Shown: positions 1-9,198 of the stretch, in pieces
How the letters are laid out: every line of letters starts with the position of its first letter
Position numbering within the stretch: the stretch's first letter is position 1
From: Thoreauomyces humboldtii
Taxonomy: Eukaryota > Chytridiomycota > Chytridiomycetes > Spizellomycetales > Powellomycetaceae
Direction of reading: 5' to 3'
DNA length: 17,282 nucleotides
Assembly: GCA_027596035.1 (NCBI GenBank)
Contig: JADGJA010000480.1
Coordinates: 1 to 17,282, forward strand
The notes under the pieces: model-generated
Seen by the model: only the letters and a program-made list of their open reading frames with translations
Databases searched by the model: none
What the model was told of the DNA's origin: nothing
Made by a program: the position numbers and the translations under genes

Positions 1-1356
1 GCTCTTATGTTCGGCGGCCCGCCACCATCTCCACCACCTCCACCACCAGCCATGACCGGTGGACATCCTCCTCCTGCACCCCTGCCTCCACCTTCTGCGG
101 TTTCTGCTACTCCAGCATCCTCTGGGGACGGACAATCTGCCTTTCTCGCCGAACTGCGCAATCCCAATCGGAGAAAGCTCCGTAAAGTTCAACCTGTCGT
201 AGCACGCCCAATTGCAATCGTGAAAGACGTAGATCCTGAGGCGGAAAAGCAGGACATTTATATCGAGATGCTTGGCTACATGCAGGCACCTGGCGGAAAC
301 ATCGAGGAACTCACCGAGAAGTGTAAAAATCTTACCAACACTAATCGAGGGTTTATTTTCACTCTCATTCGGCGCGGGTGGCTGGCCGCCTTCAGACTGC
401 TTGATGTGCTCGAGTCAGCACCGGACAAACCTTGCGAGGTCTGGCCAGGCCGAGAGGTCATCAGCGCGGTGAAGATCCCCAATGTTGCGGACGAGCGCGC
501 CCTGCCCGCCACGGAAGTCTTCAGGTGCCACATGTATCGCTTCGATCAGACGGCTAAACGACACACCCTCGATACACTCGTATTCGTTGCCGGTCCCCGC
601 TTTCCGATTGCGGTCCCAGCTTTTGCAGAACGTGAACCCTCAACCGCCAACAATAGCCTGCAAACTCGTCAAGCATGGGAAGCCTGGAATCTACGCAAGA
701 CGCAGCACGAGCAAAGCGACCACCCACAGTACACTCTGATCGCTACCAAGCTGTCAGCAACCGACTTGAGCGTGGTCTCGGCGTTCAAGCAGCTCATGGA
801 CACGATCTCGGATATTCGTGGCATGTCCGAAGCTCTCAGAGGCGTGTTCGGCGCATGCAGCGTGTGGGAGTTGCGAAGGGTCGTCGAGAGCATTCCGAAC
901 CGCATCAAGGAGGTGAAGAAGCGACTGGAGCTGGACTCCGGCATCATCATCAGGGACGACGCTGTCAAGTTGACGCCGGAGTTTCTCGCTCGAGGCTGGG
1001 ATAGCGAAAAGAAGAAGGCTGGCAACGGCTCTGCGGAACATGAAAACGCTGCGCTGGCTGCTGAAGAAGGGTCATCCAGCGCGTCGGTCCCTCCATCAGC
1101 GTCAGCGTCCACCCGACCCCAATCTATGCAGGACTTTGGCACCGCGTTCCCGCCCTCCAACGATGAAGAAGAACTCGCTCCGCTGTCTTTGCCACTGGAC
1201 GCTAAGATACAGGCTCTGCTCCGAAAACCAACCGCGCTAAAAGTAGATGGAATTCCCGCAAACTTTCTGCTGGGGCTTTTGCAAAACGAGACCAGCCGGG
1301 CTAAACGTTCTAATGCAACGGGTGCGAGGGTCGTGCGCCGCGCTCCTACGATATGA
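1..1356 (+). CDS. Proline-rich protein with a WH2-like motif, probably 5'-truncated by the window edge
   Basis: The reading frame is open from the first base and ends at TGA 1354-1356. The first ATG is at 7, but the frame has no upstream stop, so the true start may lie outside the window. Counting from that ATG (449 residues), residues 4-35 are proline-rich with runs of prolines. Residues about 44-62 (FLAEL then RKLRKV) resemble a WH2 actin-monomer-binding motif, which has a short helix followed by LKKV. The order polyproline then WH2 is typical of WASP/verprolin/WAVE-type actin regulators, so a role with profilin and actin is inferred. Residues about 75-335 look like a mostly helical, conserved-looking domain that I do not recognise; it includes GWLAAFRLLDVLE. 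Residues about 340-400 are Ser/Ala/Glu-rich and likely disordered. No intron is needed. The family assignment rests only on the short motif. Confidence 0.7.
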   Translation, partial: ALMFGGPPPSPPPPPPAMTGGHPPPAPLPPPSAVSATPASSGDGQSAFLAELRNPNRRKLRKVQPVVARPIAIVKDVDPEAEKQDIYIEMLGYMQAPGGNIEELTEKCKNLTNTNRGFIFTLIRRGWLAAFRLLDVLESAPDKPCEVWPGREVISAVKIPNVADERALPATEVFRCHMYRFDQTAKRHTLDTLVFVAGPRFPIAVPAFAEREPSTANNSLQTRQAWEAWNLRKTQHEQSDHPQYTLIATKLSATDLSVVSAFKQLMDTISDIRGMSEALRGVFGACSVWELRRVVESIPNRIKEVKKRLELDSGIIIRDDAVKLTPEFLARGWDSEKKKAGNGSAEHENAALAAEEGSSSASVPPSASASTRPQSMQDFGTAFPPSNDEEELAPLSLPLDAKIQALLRKPTALKVDGIPANFLLGLLQNETSRAKRSNATGARVVRRAPTI

Positions 1357-1551
1357 GGACGCCTCGGTTCATTTTTGTAGCACCAATGAAAGTGTAGTTT
1401 CTGTAATATAGTAATATAGACAGACGGTCAGGCACAGCGAAAGGCCGACCCTTCGCTTCCTGTCCGAAAAGGGCGGTCCCGTGTTTCCGACCTTTGGCTC
1501 TCCCGTTCCCACACGCCTTCACGATCTCTTCGCTGTCCAACAAGTTTCGCA

Positions 1552-2820
1552 ATGACATTCACCCGGACCGCTGAACCAGCTATGTATTCTGCATCCGAGC
1601 TTCATGCGGCCTATGCGGATGCCCTTGCATCCAAGGAGGGTCGCAGCTTTTGCAAGACGTTCTTCCTTCAAGGCCACTTTTTCGGCAAGTGGTGCAAGAC
1701 GACAACTTTCCAGAAGGCGTTCTCGCGCACCGCCAACAAGTACTTTGTTTTCGTCCCTGCAACCCTTCTTCCTGACATTACCGCGGATCTACTTGCCAAA
1801 GGTGCATCTGTCCTGCCAAAAGGTCAGGTCATCGATCCCGTCGCGTTGATGGCCGCTGTTCTGGCGAGTCTGGGAAACGGTTCAGAGAACCCGGACCCGA
1901 CGACCTTCGAACCGGTGGTCTTCGCGTCGCCTGAAGAGGTCAAGTCTTGCTTGGGAGATCTCGGTGTCAAGAACGCTCAGAAAAAGCTTGAGGCAGACAT
2001 CAAGCTCTACCAAGTTGATATCACTCGTGCGACCTCTCTGCTGCCCTCCCATCTTTTTGTCTGCATCGATATTGAAGGTTTGCATGCGCTTTCTCTGGAT
2101 CTCTGTCAAAGGAACGAAGCTCATGATATCATTATCTCTAGCATACGAGCGAGACCAAAGTACCCCCCCTATCATCACGAATATCGCGCGTGCCGAGCTT
2201 CTCGTCTAACCCGACTTCTTGAACGGATCGACAGGTATCCTGACGGAAATCGGATGGTGCATCTTCGAGCCTCTCAACGGCACCCTGACCACCAAGCACC
2301 GGATCATCCAAGAGTTCATCGACATTCGTAACGGGCAGTACGTTGCGGACCACAAGTTCGGGTTCCTCCACGGCGACTCGGTCATCATGGGTCTCGACGC
2401 CGCGCTCGAGGAACTGAGGGAAGACTTGATCGAATCGCAGCCCTGCGCTCTGGTGGGTCACGACGTGAACTCGGATCTGGATTACCTCGACGTGGTCGGT
2501 CTCGACTTGTTGGAGTACGTGACCAACACCTTCGACACCCGTTCCATGTTCATCGCCAAATTCCTCAAGCCTCAAGTCTCGCTGGTGAGGACGTGTTTGC
2601 AGCGATCTCGCGTTGCTTGCAGCTAACCTCTTGACACGTGGTTCTTAAGACAAAGATGTGTGACGCGCTTGGCATTTCCACGAAGAACCTGCATAATGCG
2701 GGTGAGTCGAACATCTATCATGTACATTTTCGGCAGGTGTTAACAAGAGTCACAGGCAATGACGCATTCCACACCATGGAAGCTTTTGTCCAGATGATCG
2801 ATAACAGTCCTCCCGTGTAG
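1552..2820 (+). CDS. Gfd2/YDR514C-family DEDDh exonuclease-like protein, five exons
   Basis: The exons are 1552-2077, 2142-2159, 2235-2584, 2650-2701 and 2756-2820 (336 residues). All four introns have GT-AG ends and the phases join cleanly. The C-terminal half carries an RNase H-fold DEDDh exonuclease signature. Exo I is CIDIE (Asp173, Glu175) followed by ILTEIGW. Exo II is GHDVNSDLDYL (probably Asp262), with DTRSMF after it. Exo III is HNAGND (His313, Asp318), an HxAxxD motif completed only after intron 4 is removed. This arrangement matches the fungal Gfd2/YDR514C-like C-terminal domain; yeast Gfd2 is linked to Dbp5 and mRNA export. Residues 1-160 form the usual poorly characterised N-terminal region. 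All catalytic positions look intact, so a 3'-5' nuclease activity is possible but inferred. The second exon is only 18 nt and encodes the residues just after the Exo I glutamate. The gene converges on the seipin gene. Confidence 0.87.
2142..2159 (+). other. 18-nt microexon of the Gfd2-like gene
   Basis: This exon lies between introns 2078-2141 and 2160-2234. It supplies the AYERDQ residues (both flanking codons are split) between the Exo I glutamate and the ILTEIG strand, giving the spacing expected in this family. The flanking GT and AG dinucleotides are present. It is 18 nt, so skipping it preserves the frame. Confidence 0.75.
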
Positions 2821-3058
2821 CAGGGCTCAGCGGCCCAGGCGTTAAGTGAAGGAGCGTAACGCGTAACGGTCTTTGCCCCACATACATAGCTGAAATATCA
2901 CGGTTCCAAGAAAGGTCTGAAGGAGAAAATAAACACGCATTGGAGAAATGACATCAAAAACGAGAAATGCTATGACTTGTGAGTAAGAAGCGTATGACAA
3001 TGGAATATGGAAACTGCCTGAGGTTCACTACTTCGGCTCATTCGACCGTTTCAAGCTC

Positions 3059-5300
3059 TCAATCGAGATCTTCCGACACTCTTGGAGTGGAAGGTTCCGA
3101 TACGAGCGCGAACTCCTCATCGTGATCAGATCGATCATCCTGAGCCAGTTCTTGGCGATCTTCGGGCAGCGGTTCCTCGCTGAGGACTTCGATGGTGGAC
3201 GGATGATCCGCAGCTTCTGCTATGACCTCGTCCGTCTCGGCCACTGAACCTGCATGAACGGTGGTTGCGGTGGATGTGGTCGTGCGAACAGTCTCAGTGA
3301 CAGACGCAATGACCCATCCAGGTTCCTGCCCCTGTGCACCTTCCTCATTGAGAGATTCGACAGGACGACTCGTCGATTGTTGGGGAGACCGACCAGCGGC
3401 TTCCTGCACCGCCAGAGCGTCTCCGAGGGTCGATCTTCTTCGCAGGCGGAGCCCATTCTCCTGTGGATCGCCGCTGCTCCTGTCGCTGGCGCCTGCGCCG
3501 GTGCTAGAATGGGTCACTCTGGATTCGTTGGACGCGAACACGTCCGCCGCAGATCCGATAGGTGACGATGAGGGGTCCAAGGTCACGCTCGTGTCATCGC
3601 GAGCGAGGAACGGCGAGTGTGACCGCGTTGTTCCGTAGTAGTCATGGTAGGCTTCGTGAGGCGGTTTCTTTCCGGGGTCCTCTGCGTAAGCGACCGCCAC
3701 GTGTACAGCCGGTGGTATCGTGGATTCGGAGGGCAACGGGCTACTGGCGGTACGTAGCGAGGATCCATAGGAAGTTCCGGTTGCTGCGGCACGAAGCGCC
3801 GACACGGTAGCATAACCCGTGAACGGCAACATGCCGGATGACGCGTTTGCGGCCGATGCAGAGTACGGGAAGGAATACGAATACGCCGAGCCGCTGTTCG
3901 TACGCAACGGAGGGTAAAATGAGGATGATGTAGAAGACGATCCCGCTGGCATGCTTAGCTGTTGATCGAAAGCCGGTGGTGGCGATGTATGAGATGCGTA
4001 ATGCGGCGGAGACCCGAAAGGCGGGGCCGAATGGTAAGAGGGGGCCGACGACATCGAGTGTGGGGATGCGAGGAGATGGCTAGCTGAAGCGCTTTCTTGA
4101 TGGTTCGCAAAGACGTCCGCATCGTCGGAATGCGGACTTTGATCGAGTAAGAAGTCTTGGGACGCTTTCACGTCGTCTGCGTTTTCTTCTGCGCTGCCAT
4201 TTCGGCTTGGTCGCTCATTCGTAGAGCTAGCGCTGCTTCCTGATTCGGTACCGGCGGCGCCTTCTCTCGCTTTGAAGAGCGACACGAGAAGACGCCACGC
4301 CATGAACGCCGTGAGCGTGGCCCAGAATAGGAACACCGCTACGAACATTGCTCCTGTGGTGAACTTCCAATGGAACATAAAGTAACGGAGACCCTGGAAG
4401 TTGGCCTCGATGTGCAGATTCGTTTGATAGAGCTGGAGACGTGCGTCGGAAAGCGTTATGAGAGCATGATGGATAGGCGCTGACTGCACAGGTAAAAGGA
4501 TCCAGTCAGCGGGCCCGCTCCGACATACAAGCCATCAGACCCCAGCACAAGATTTGACCTGCAACTCCTCGTACTTTTCCAGTAAAAGCAACTTTACAGT
4601 TTGCGACTCGCTGGTCATGCCGAGGAGCAATGGAACTGCCTTCCAGAGCGTCAGCATCGTCCTCAACAGTGGTGTCCGGTACTCTAGGGAAGCCTGACAC
4701 GAAGGGAGACGGGGAAAGATGAGCTCTGACTGTTCATGAAGAAGCAAAGCGTCAAGGGACGACATGATCGCGTACCGGCCGACTGCTCGATGCGGTGGTC
4801 TTGTTGTCGCGCGTGCGGAGATCGATGTGCACCATGAAGTTGCCGAGATCAAAGTTCCGCTGCGAGTCAGGAACGACCAGCTCGAGGGCAAGATCGTAGT
4901 GCTGCTCTGGCGTCAGGTACGCGGACTGCTGCCGGGCCCTTCCACCGGTAAAATCCACGTAGGCCGCAGGGGGGAGGACGGCTCCCGGTGGGCCGTACTG
5001 CATGTACACCGGGATCTCCCAGGTGACACGTGGGATGTAGATGGAATAGAAGAGAGCGTAGATGGCGGCCGAGAAGGAAAGAAGGGCTGCAAAGACTCCA
5101 CCGAAGATGGCAGTGTTGAGCGCTACCCTCTGGGTTTTGGTCGAGGTCAGTCCCTCGTAGCCAAGGCGCATGTACGGCTTGGCGGCTGTCCTCAAGGGAT
5201 TGACGACATAGAAGGAGAGTTTCTTGGAGAAGAACAGGTTGTTAGTTTCATGCTCCGCTTCCTGCTGTGGCACGGCCATTGGCCTTACTTCACGAATCAT
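3059..5300 (-). CDS. SEI1: Seipin (lipid-droplet assembly protein), three exons
   Basis: On the minus strand the exons are 5300-4776, 4693-4559 and 4483-3059; the introns are 82 and 75 nt, GT-AG (694 residues). Seipin is an ER membrane protein that organises lipid-droplet formation and triglyceride flow. Residues about 60-88 form the first membrane segment, and about 262-286 the second. The lumenal domain between them carries family hallmarks: PAAYVDFTGG, the Tyr-Asp-Leu-Ala-Leu-Glu-Leu strand, NFMVHIDLRT, SRP joined across intron 1 to ASLEYRTPLLRTM, and NFQGLRYFMFHWKF just before the second segment. Residues about 290-694 form a Ser/Thr/Pro-rich, acidic, low-complexity cytosolic tail, much longer than in short seipins. 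The start at 5300 has A at -3; a second in-frame ATG at 5279 also precedes the conserved region. The promoter is shared divergently with the S58 peptidase gene. Confidence 0.92.
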
Positions 5301-5701
5301 TGTTGGTAAGGTCAACGGCAGCGTCAGAGTGCGAGTAGGCTTCCGACCTCGCCGAAGTGATCGTGGATGTTCAACGTTTAGGACTTCTGGATTGTATACA
5401 AGCTGATGCCGTTTCCAAGGTCACAGGACAACAGGACGACGGTCATGGTAAACAAGCGCTAACCCTAAGGTCTCCAGAGGCTCGGGTCTCTTGGTGACGA
5501 TCGCTCCGACTCGCTCGGCCTGCGAGGAACACCCACGCGTTCGTCCCAAAACTCGTCCACACTTCCTTGGACATTCCTTGCATACAATTACACTGTACCA
5601 TCAGGAAAGTAATCCTCCGGTTTGTCGTTGCGATTCCATTTTCCAGTCGCTCCAAGTCCATTCTCAAGACTCTTCGCCTCGGAACCTCGCTCGCTACCAT
5701 C
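5301..5701. promoter_or_regulatory. Divergent intergenic region, seipin / S58 peptidase
   Basis: This is 401 bp between two start codons facing away from each other, so it should hold both promoters and 5' leaders. The plus strand has a short upstream ORF from ATG 5406 ending at TAA near 5462. The frame of the peptidase is open from about 5567 but has no ATG before 5702. I see no TATA box or well-known fungal operator that I would defend. Confidence 0.5.
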
Positions 5702-7022
5702 ATGGCGCAAGGAACAGCTACCACCTCATCCACGTGGCCCCCGCCAAAGACGAAGCGTGCACCTCTTCGAGAAGTCTTGCCCGATCTTTTCTTGGGACGT
5801 TGGCCGACAGGTCCATTGAATTCTTTGACCGATGTGCCTGGCGTCCTCGTCCATACTCAATCCATCATCCTCCCCAAGACCGACGATCACCACGAGATCA
5901 ACACCGGCGTGACGACCATCCTGCCGCGAAAGGACTGGTTCAACAGAGGCTGCTATGGTAAAAGTCTGATCGGAGATGATGCTGCATCGCAATCGCTTGA
6001 CCATTTCTCTCTTTTCAGCCGGCTACTTTCGTTTCAACGGCTCCGGTGAGATGACCGGATCGCACTGGCTCGACGAGACGGGACTGTTGAACTCCCCCAT
6101 CATCATCACCAACTCGTTCGCCGTAGGGCCTTGCTACACCGGCGTCTACAAGTACGCCTTCCAGCACCAGCTCAACAAGGACAAGCTCGCCGATTGGTTC
6201 CTTTTGCCGGTCGTCGCCGAGACCTACGACGGATACATGAACGACATCGCTGCCATGCCCGTCACCCCCGAGCACGTGGTCAGGGGGATCGAGGAGGCCA
6301 GCTCCGCAAAGGTCGAGCAAGGGAACACGGGAGGGGGCACGGGAATGCTCTGTCTGGGACACAAGGGCGGCACGGGAAGCTCGAGCAGGGTCATCCCGGG
6401 ACTCGTCAAGAAGGGCGTGAACGGGAGCACCGAGGACCGGGACAAGACGTACACGGTCGCCGCCCTCGCTCAGTGCAACTTTGGCGCCGGACGGGACCTT
6501 CGCGTCGGGGGCGTCCCGCTCGGACGACTGCTCCTGGAGGAGGACGCCAGGATCGCGACCGAGAAGGCAGAAGGCGGATCTGCCAGCGGCGGTCCCAAGG
6601 AGAGCGTGGAGAAGGAGCCAGAGAGGAAGAAGGACGGATCACTGATCGTGGTCCTGGCCACCGACGTTCCTTTGCATCCCGTCCAGGTTCAACGTCTCGC
6701 CAAGCGCGCCACCTCGGGAATGTCTCGCGTCGGAGGATGGGGAGGCAACGGGTCGGGGGACATCTTCATCGCCTTTTCGACGGCCGCGGAGGTTCCGCGC
6801 GATCCGACGGCGAGCTGGACTGCCACCGTTGGTCAGACAGTGGAAGTGATTCAGGACGTCACCCTCAACGCCATGTTCGAGGCAGCGACGGATGCGGTGG
6901 AAGAAGCCATTCTCAACGCCATGTGCTGCGCTGAGAATCAGAGGGGTCCCCTGGGTGTCGGCGCTGCTTATCCGGAACTCGACTTGGAGAGGATGAAGAG
7001 GATCATGAAGCAATACATGTGA
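5702..7022 (+). CDS. Peptidase family S58 (DmpA/BapA-like) aminopeptidase, two exons
   Basis: Exons 5702-5957 and 6019-7022 are joined by a 61-nt GT-AG intron in phase 1 (419 residues). S58 enzymes are N-terminal-nucleophile aminopeptidases: a precursor cuts itself before an internal Ser, and that Ser becomes the catalytic N-terminus of the small subunit. They release N-terminal residues from short or unusual peptides (L- or D-amino acids, beta-peptides). The sequence shows the family order: [36 protein letters not shown] restored across the intron, [26 protein letters not shown], and [15 protein letters not shown]. Ser331 in the last motif is the expected nucleophile, with cleavage after Gly330. 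A charged Lys/Glu/Gly-rich linker at about residues 265-292 lies between the conserved blocks. The ATG context (accatcATGG) is strong. There is no clear signal peptide, so a cytosolic location is inferred. The natural substrate cannot be told from sequence. Confidence 0.92.
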
Positions 7023-7455
7023 TCCGCTAACGGAAATGGTGGCGAAGAAGGATCTGCGCTACGCGGTGCGTACTTTAGGGAAATTTGTGTCGTCATGTTT
7101 ACGAGACGTCCAGGGCACTGAGCTCGAACGCTAGAGTTCATCCGATGGGGCGACAAGCACCAAGATAGGCAGAACAATCTGGTCGATAAATAGAGTTGCG
7201 AGTGGAGGACAGAAGAAATGGTGATGTTTGCAGACTAATACATTAGGCTGAGGGATCGAAATGTACGCACAAACCGAGACTGCTATATGAGCAAGACATA
7301 TTGCAACCGTATTACTCACGATCCCCTCCACCCTCAAATTTTCGTGGGAGTTACCAATACAAATTTTAGACCGAAGAGATAGATTTCGAATTTATGTACA
7401 CACGACACAGAAACAGACTTATGGGTATAGTATGGTGATAAGAGGTGGAAGCAAA
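7023..7455. other. Convergent intergenic region, S58 peptidase / PMP3
   Basis: This is 433 bp between two stop codons, presumably the 3' UTRs of both genes. It is AT-richer than its flanks. The antisense reading frames in it have no recognisable domain. I see no RNA gene or repeat. Confidence 0.5.
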
Positions 7456-7723
7456 TCACTGGAGGACAACCGAGTCTCGGTGCGTGTGGATGATGTAAAT
7501 GGCATGCGCGATTCCTGGAAAACGAGCAAGATGACGTGAGACTCCTGAGGCAAAGAAAAGAGGCCAGGGCCGTTCCGCTAGTGTACGAACCAGGCAGGTA
7601 TGCAAGAAGTGTCAGACCGATGTTGATGAAGAAGTCGACCGAGATGCCCCTCTTGAGAAAGACGCCGACCGGAGGAAGGAAGAAGGCGAGGACGTATTCA
7701 AAGATCTGTGCAAGGTGACCCAT
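7456..7723 (-). CDS. PMP3: Plasma-membrane proteolipid 3 (PMP3/UPF0057 family), two exons
   Basis: On the minus strand, exons 7723-7591 and 7514-7456 are joined by a 76-nt GT-AG intron in phase 1, giving 63 residues. PMP3 proteins are tiny two-pass hydrophobic proteins that help maintain membrane potential and cation tolerance in yeast and respond to salt or cold in many organisms. The family signature is clear: LAFFLPPVGVFLKRG in helix 1, then DFFINIGLTLLAYLPG, with the second helix ending IAHAIYII after the intron. The short C-terminal tail (HTHRDSVVLQ) is polar. The ATG at 7723 has A at -3 and gives the normal family length. The frame stays open upstream to an ATG at 7930, but that leader resembles nothing in the family. 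A perfect CRE-type palindrome lies upstream at 7859-7866. Confidence 0.94.
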
Positions 7724-8356
7724 CGTTTGTGTGAAGAAGGATTGTGTATCAAAGGTAGGCTGGGGTCGTGAAAGGTTGTGATGATGCCAGGGAGAGGTGC
7801 TGATGCCTTGCCGGGGCTCTTTTGTATGCGTGCTGTGCAAAACAATTGTGGAGGTCTCTGACGTCACTTCCCTCTCGCGCAATTTTCTCAAGGCAGACAG
7901 CGATAAGAAGGCCAAAAATACAGTCGGCATCTTTTCGACCGTCCAGACATCGGAGTTGACAGATGATGAATCGATGATTGTGTTAAAGAGAGATGCCCAC
8001 CCACTGCTATTCGCAGCGGTCCTTCGCAGTTGAACAGTTGGAAAAACACAGAATTGAGACCTTAGGACGTCGAAACGAAAACTCTGAAATCACTGCTGAC
8101 GTACCCGCGTGCTGATAGGGGCTCTTGGAAAACGTGGAACTTTGTGCCGGGCAGTGTGGTGGGGCCGTTCGTTGTTGGGGAGCCGTTGGAATATTGTGTG
8201 ATCTTGGACACCTGGAGTGACTCATGTGGCACAGCTCTTGTACATCACCACTTTACTGTGCCACGACCGCGCAACGTTATTAGTCAAATTCGTGGGTCCT
8301 CGATTAGCAACCCCTTCCTGGCAATTGCGCAAACCGTTTGTCTTCAAGTCGTCTCG
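7724..8356. promoter_or_regulatory. Divergent intergenic region, PMP3 / DOPA dioxygenase
   Basis: This is 633 bp between divergent start codons. It contains a TGACGTCA palindrome (7859-7866), a TGACGT half-site (8097-8102) and an AGGGG element (8117-8121). The DOPA-dioxygenase side has a short upstream ORF starting at ATG 8224. No coding exon is supported here. Confidence 0.5.
7859..7866. promoter_or_regulatory. CRE-type bZIP site upstream of PMP3
   Basis: This is a perfect 8-bp palindrome, TGACGTCA, about 136 bp upstream of the PMP3 start codon. Known ATF/CREB-type bZIP factors (Sko1 and Atf1 in yeasts, under stress MAP kinases) bind this sequence. The site is seen; its use is inferred. Confidence 0.4.
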
Positions 8357-9056
8357 ATGGGAGCCGAACAATCTCAGCCCAAGGTCAAGCCCGCGCAGCC
8401 TGAGATGGCATCCTCTTCGAACATGAATGCTCTTGCCCCGACGGATGTACCGACCGAGGGGATCAAGGAATGGTGAGGAACCGATTCCCCGTTGCCCGGG
8501 ACCGGCAGGTGCCTTGCAAGACCGAGATATTGACGGACGGTTTGCGCGGTGCTCTCCATAGGCATATGCATCTTTACTGGTTCCAGACCAACGACCAGCA
8601 GAAGCAGGAAGCGCTCGCTATTAGACAGGCCATCTTGGACATGGCCAAGAAAGACCCGAGCTTCATCGCCGTACCCTTGGCAACCACCAACCATCAGCCT
8701 CGAGGACCGCATCCCTGTGGATCTTTCGAGACTTGGTAAGGAGCTTGGTGGTGAACGGCAGGAACGCCGCGGGGACGGGGTTTGCAGTTAGCCCTTTCTG
8801 AAGCTCGCCGAATGGTTACTTTGACAGGGTGCCAATCGAGTCATTTGCGAAGGTGCACGCATGGTTCACCATGAATCGCGGAGAACTTTCGGTCTTGATA
8901 CATCCGTTGACACGGGAGGAGATCCTCGATCACACCGTCCGTGCCACCTGGATGGGTCCTTCGTTTCCCGTCGACATCTCTACGCTCAACCACAAACTCG
9001 ACAAGACGCCCGCTCAGTACCCTGAACTGCGAAAGGGTTATTCGGCTCCCGCGTGA
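8357..9056 (+). CDS. DOPA 4,5-dioxygenase-family protein, three exons
   Basis: Exons 8357-8472, 8562-8735 and 8828-9056 are joined by 89-nt and 92-nt GT-AG introns (172 residues). Both introns split a Trp codon as TG|G. The family (DOPA_dioxygen) comprises small extradiol ring-cleaving enzymes; the Amanita member opens the L-DOPA ring for betalain pigments, but most fungal members have unknown substrates. Conserved blocks are IKEWHMHLYWFQ, FIAVPL, the GPHPCGSFETWVPIE block, HAWFTMNRGELSVLIHPLT, DHTVRATWMG. Candidate metal-ligand histidines sit in HMH, GPHP and LIHP and are all present. The N-terminus is MGAEQS, which fits the N-myristoylation pattern (Gly2, Ser6); residues 2-36 are otherwise low-complexity. 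No pigment genes are nearby, so a general aromatic-catabolic or unknown role is more likely than pigment synthesis. Confidence 0.9.
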
Positions 9057-9198
9057 TTGGGCGCAGGTGGTGGCATGCGGAGGCGAGGGTTTGTTCGTAT
9101 CACCGTGACTCTGCGAATGTTTGATCAGTTTGGGCCGGTTCCCGCATTGTAACGATAACTTGCGTAGAAGAACGGGATATTTGGTGTCTTCTAGGGTG

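Noticed and set aside
669..1160. 163-codon minus-strand frame
   Set aside because: It is antisense to the proline-rich WH2 gene; its Ser-rich translation is a shadow.
6131..6934. 267-codon frame rich in Arg/Gly
   Set aside because: It is an alternative frame of the S58 peptidase exon; the composition is typical of a GC-rich shadow.
7724..7930. In-frame 69-codon N-terminal extension of PMP3 from ATG 7930
   Set aside because: PMP3 proteins are about 50-65 residues and start just before the first helix; the leader is His/Ser/Thr-rich and unrelated. ATG 7723 has a good context.
8117..8121. AGGGG, a possible STRE element
   Set aside because: It is a five-base motif expected often by chance and nearly 400 bp from the PMP3 start.
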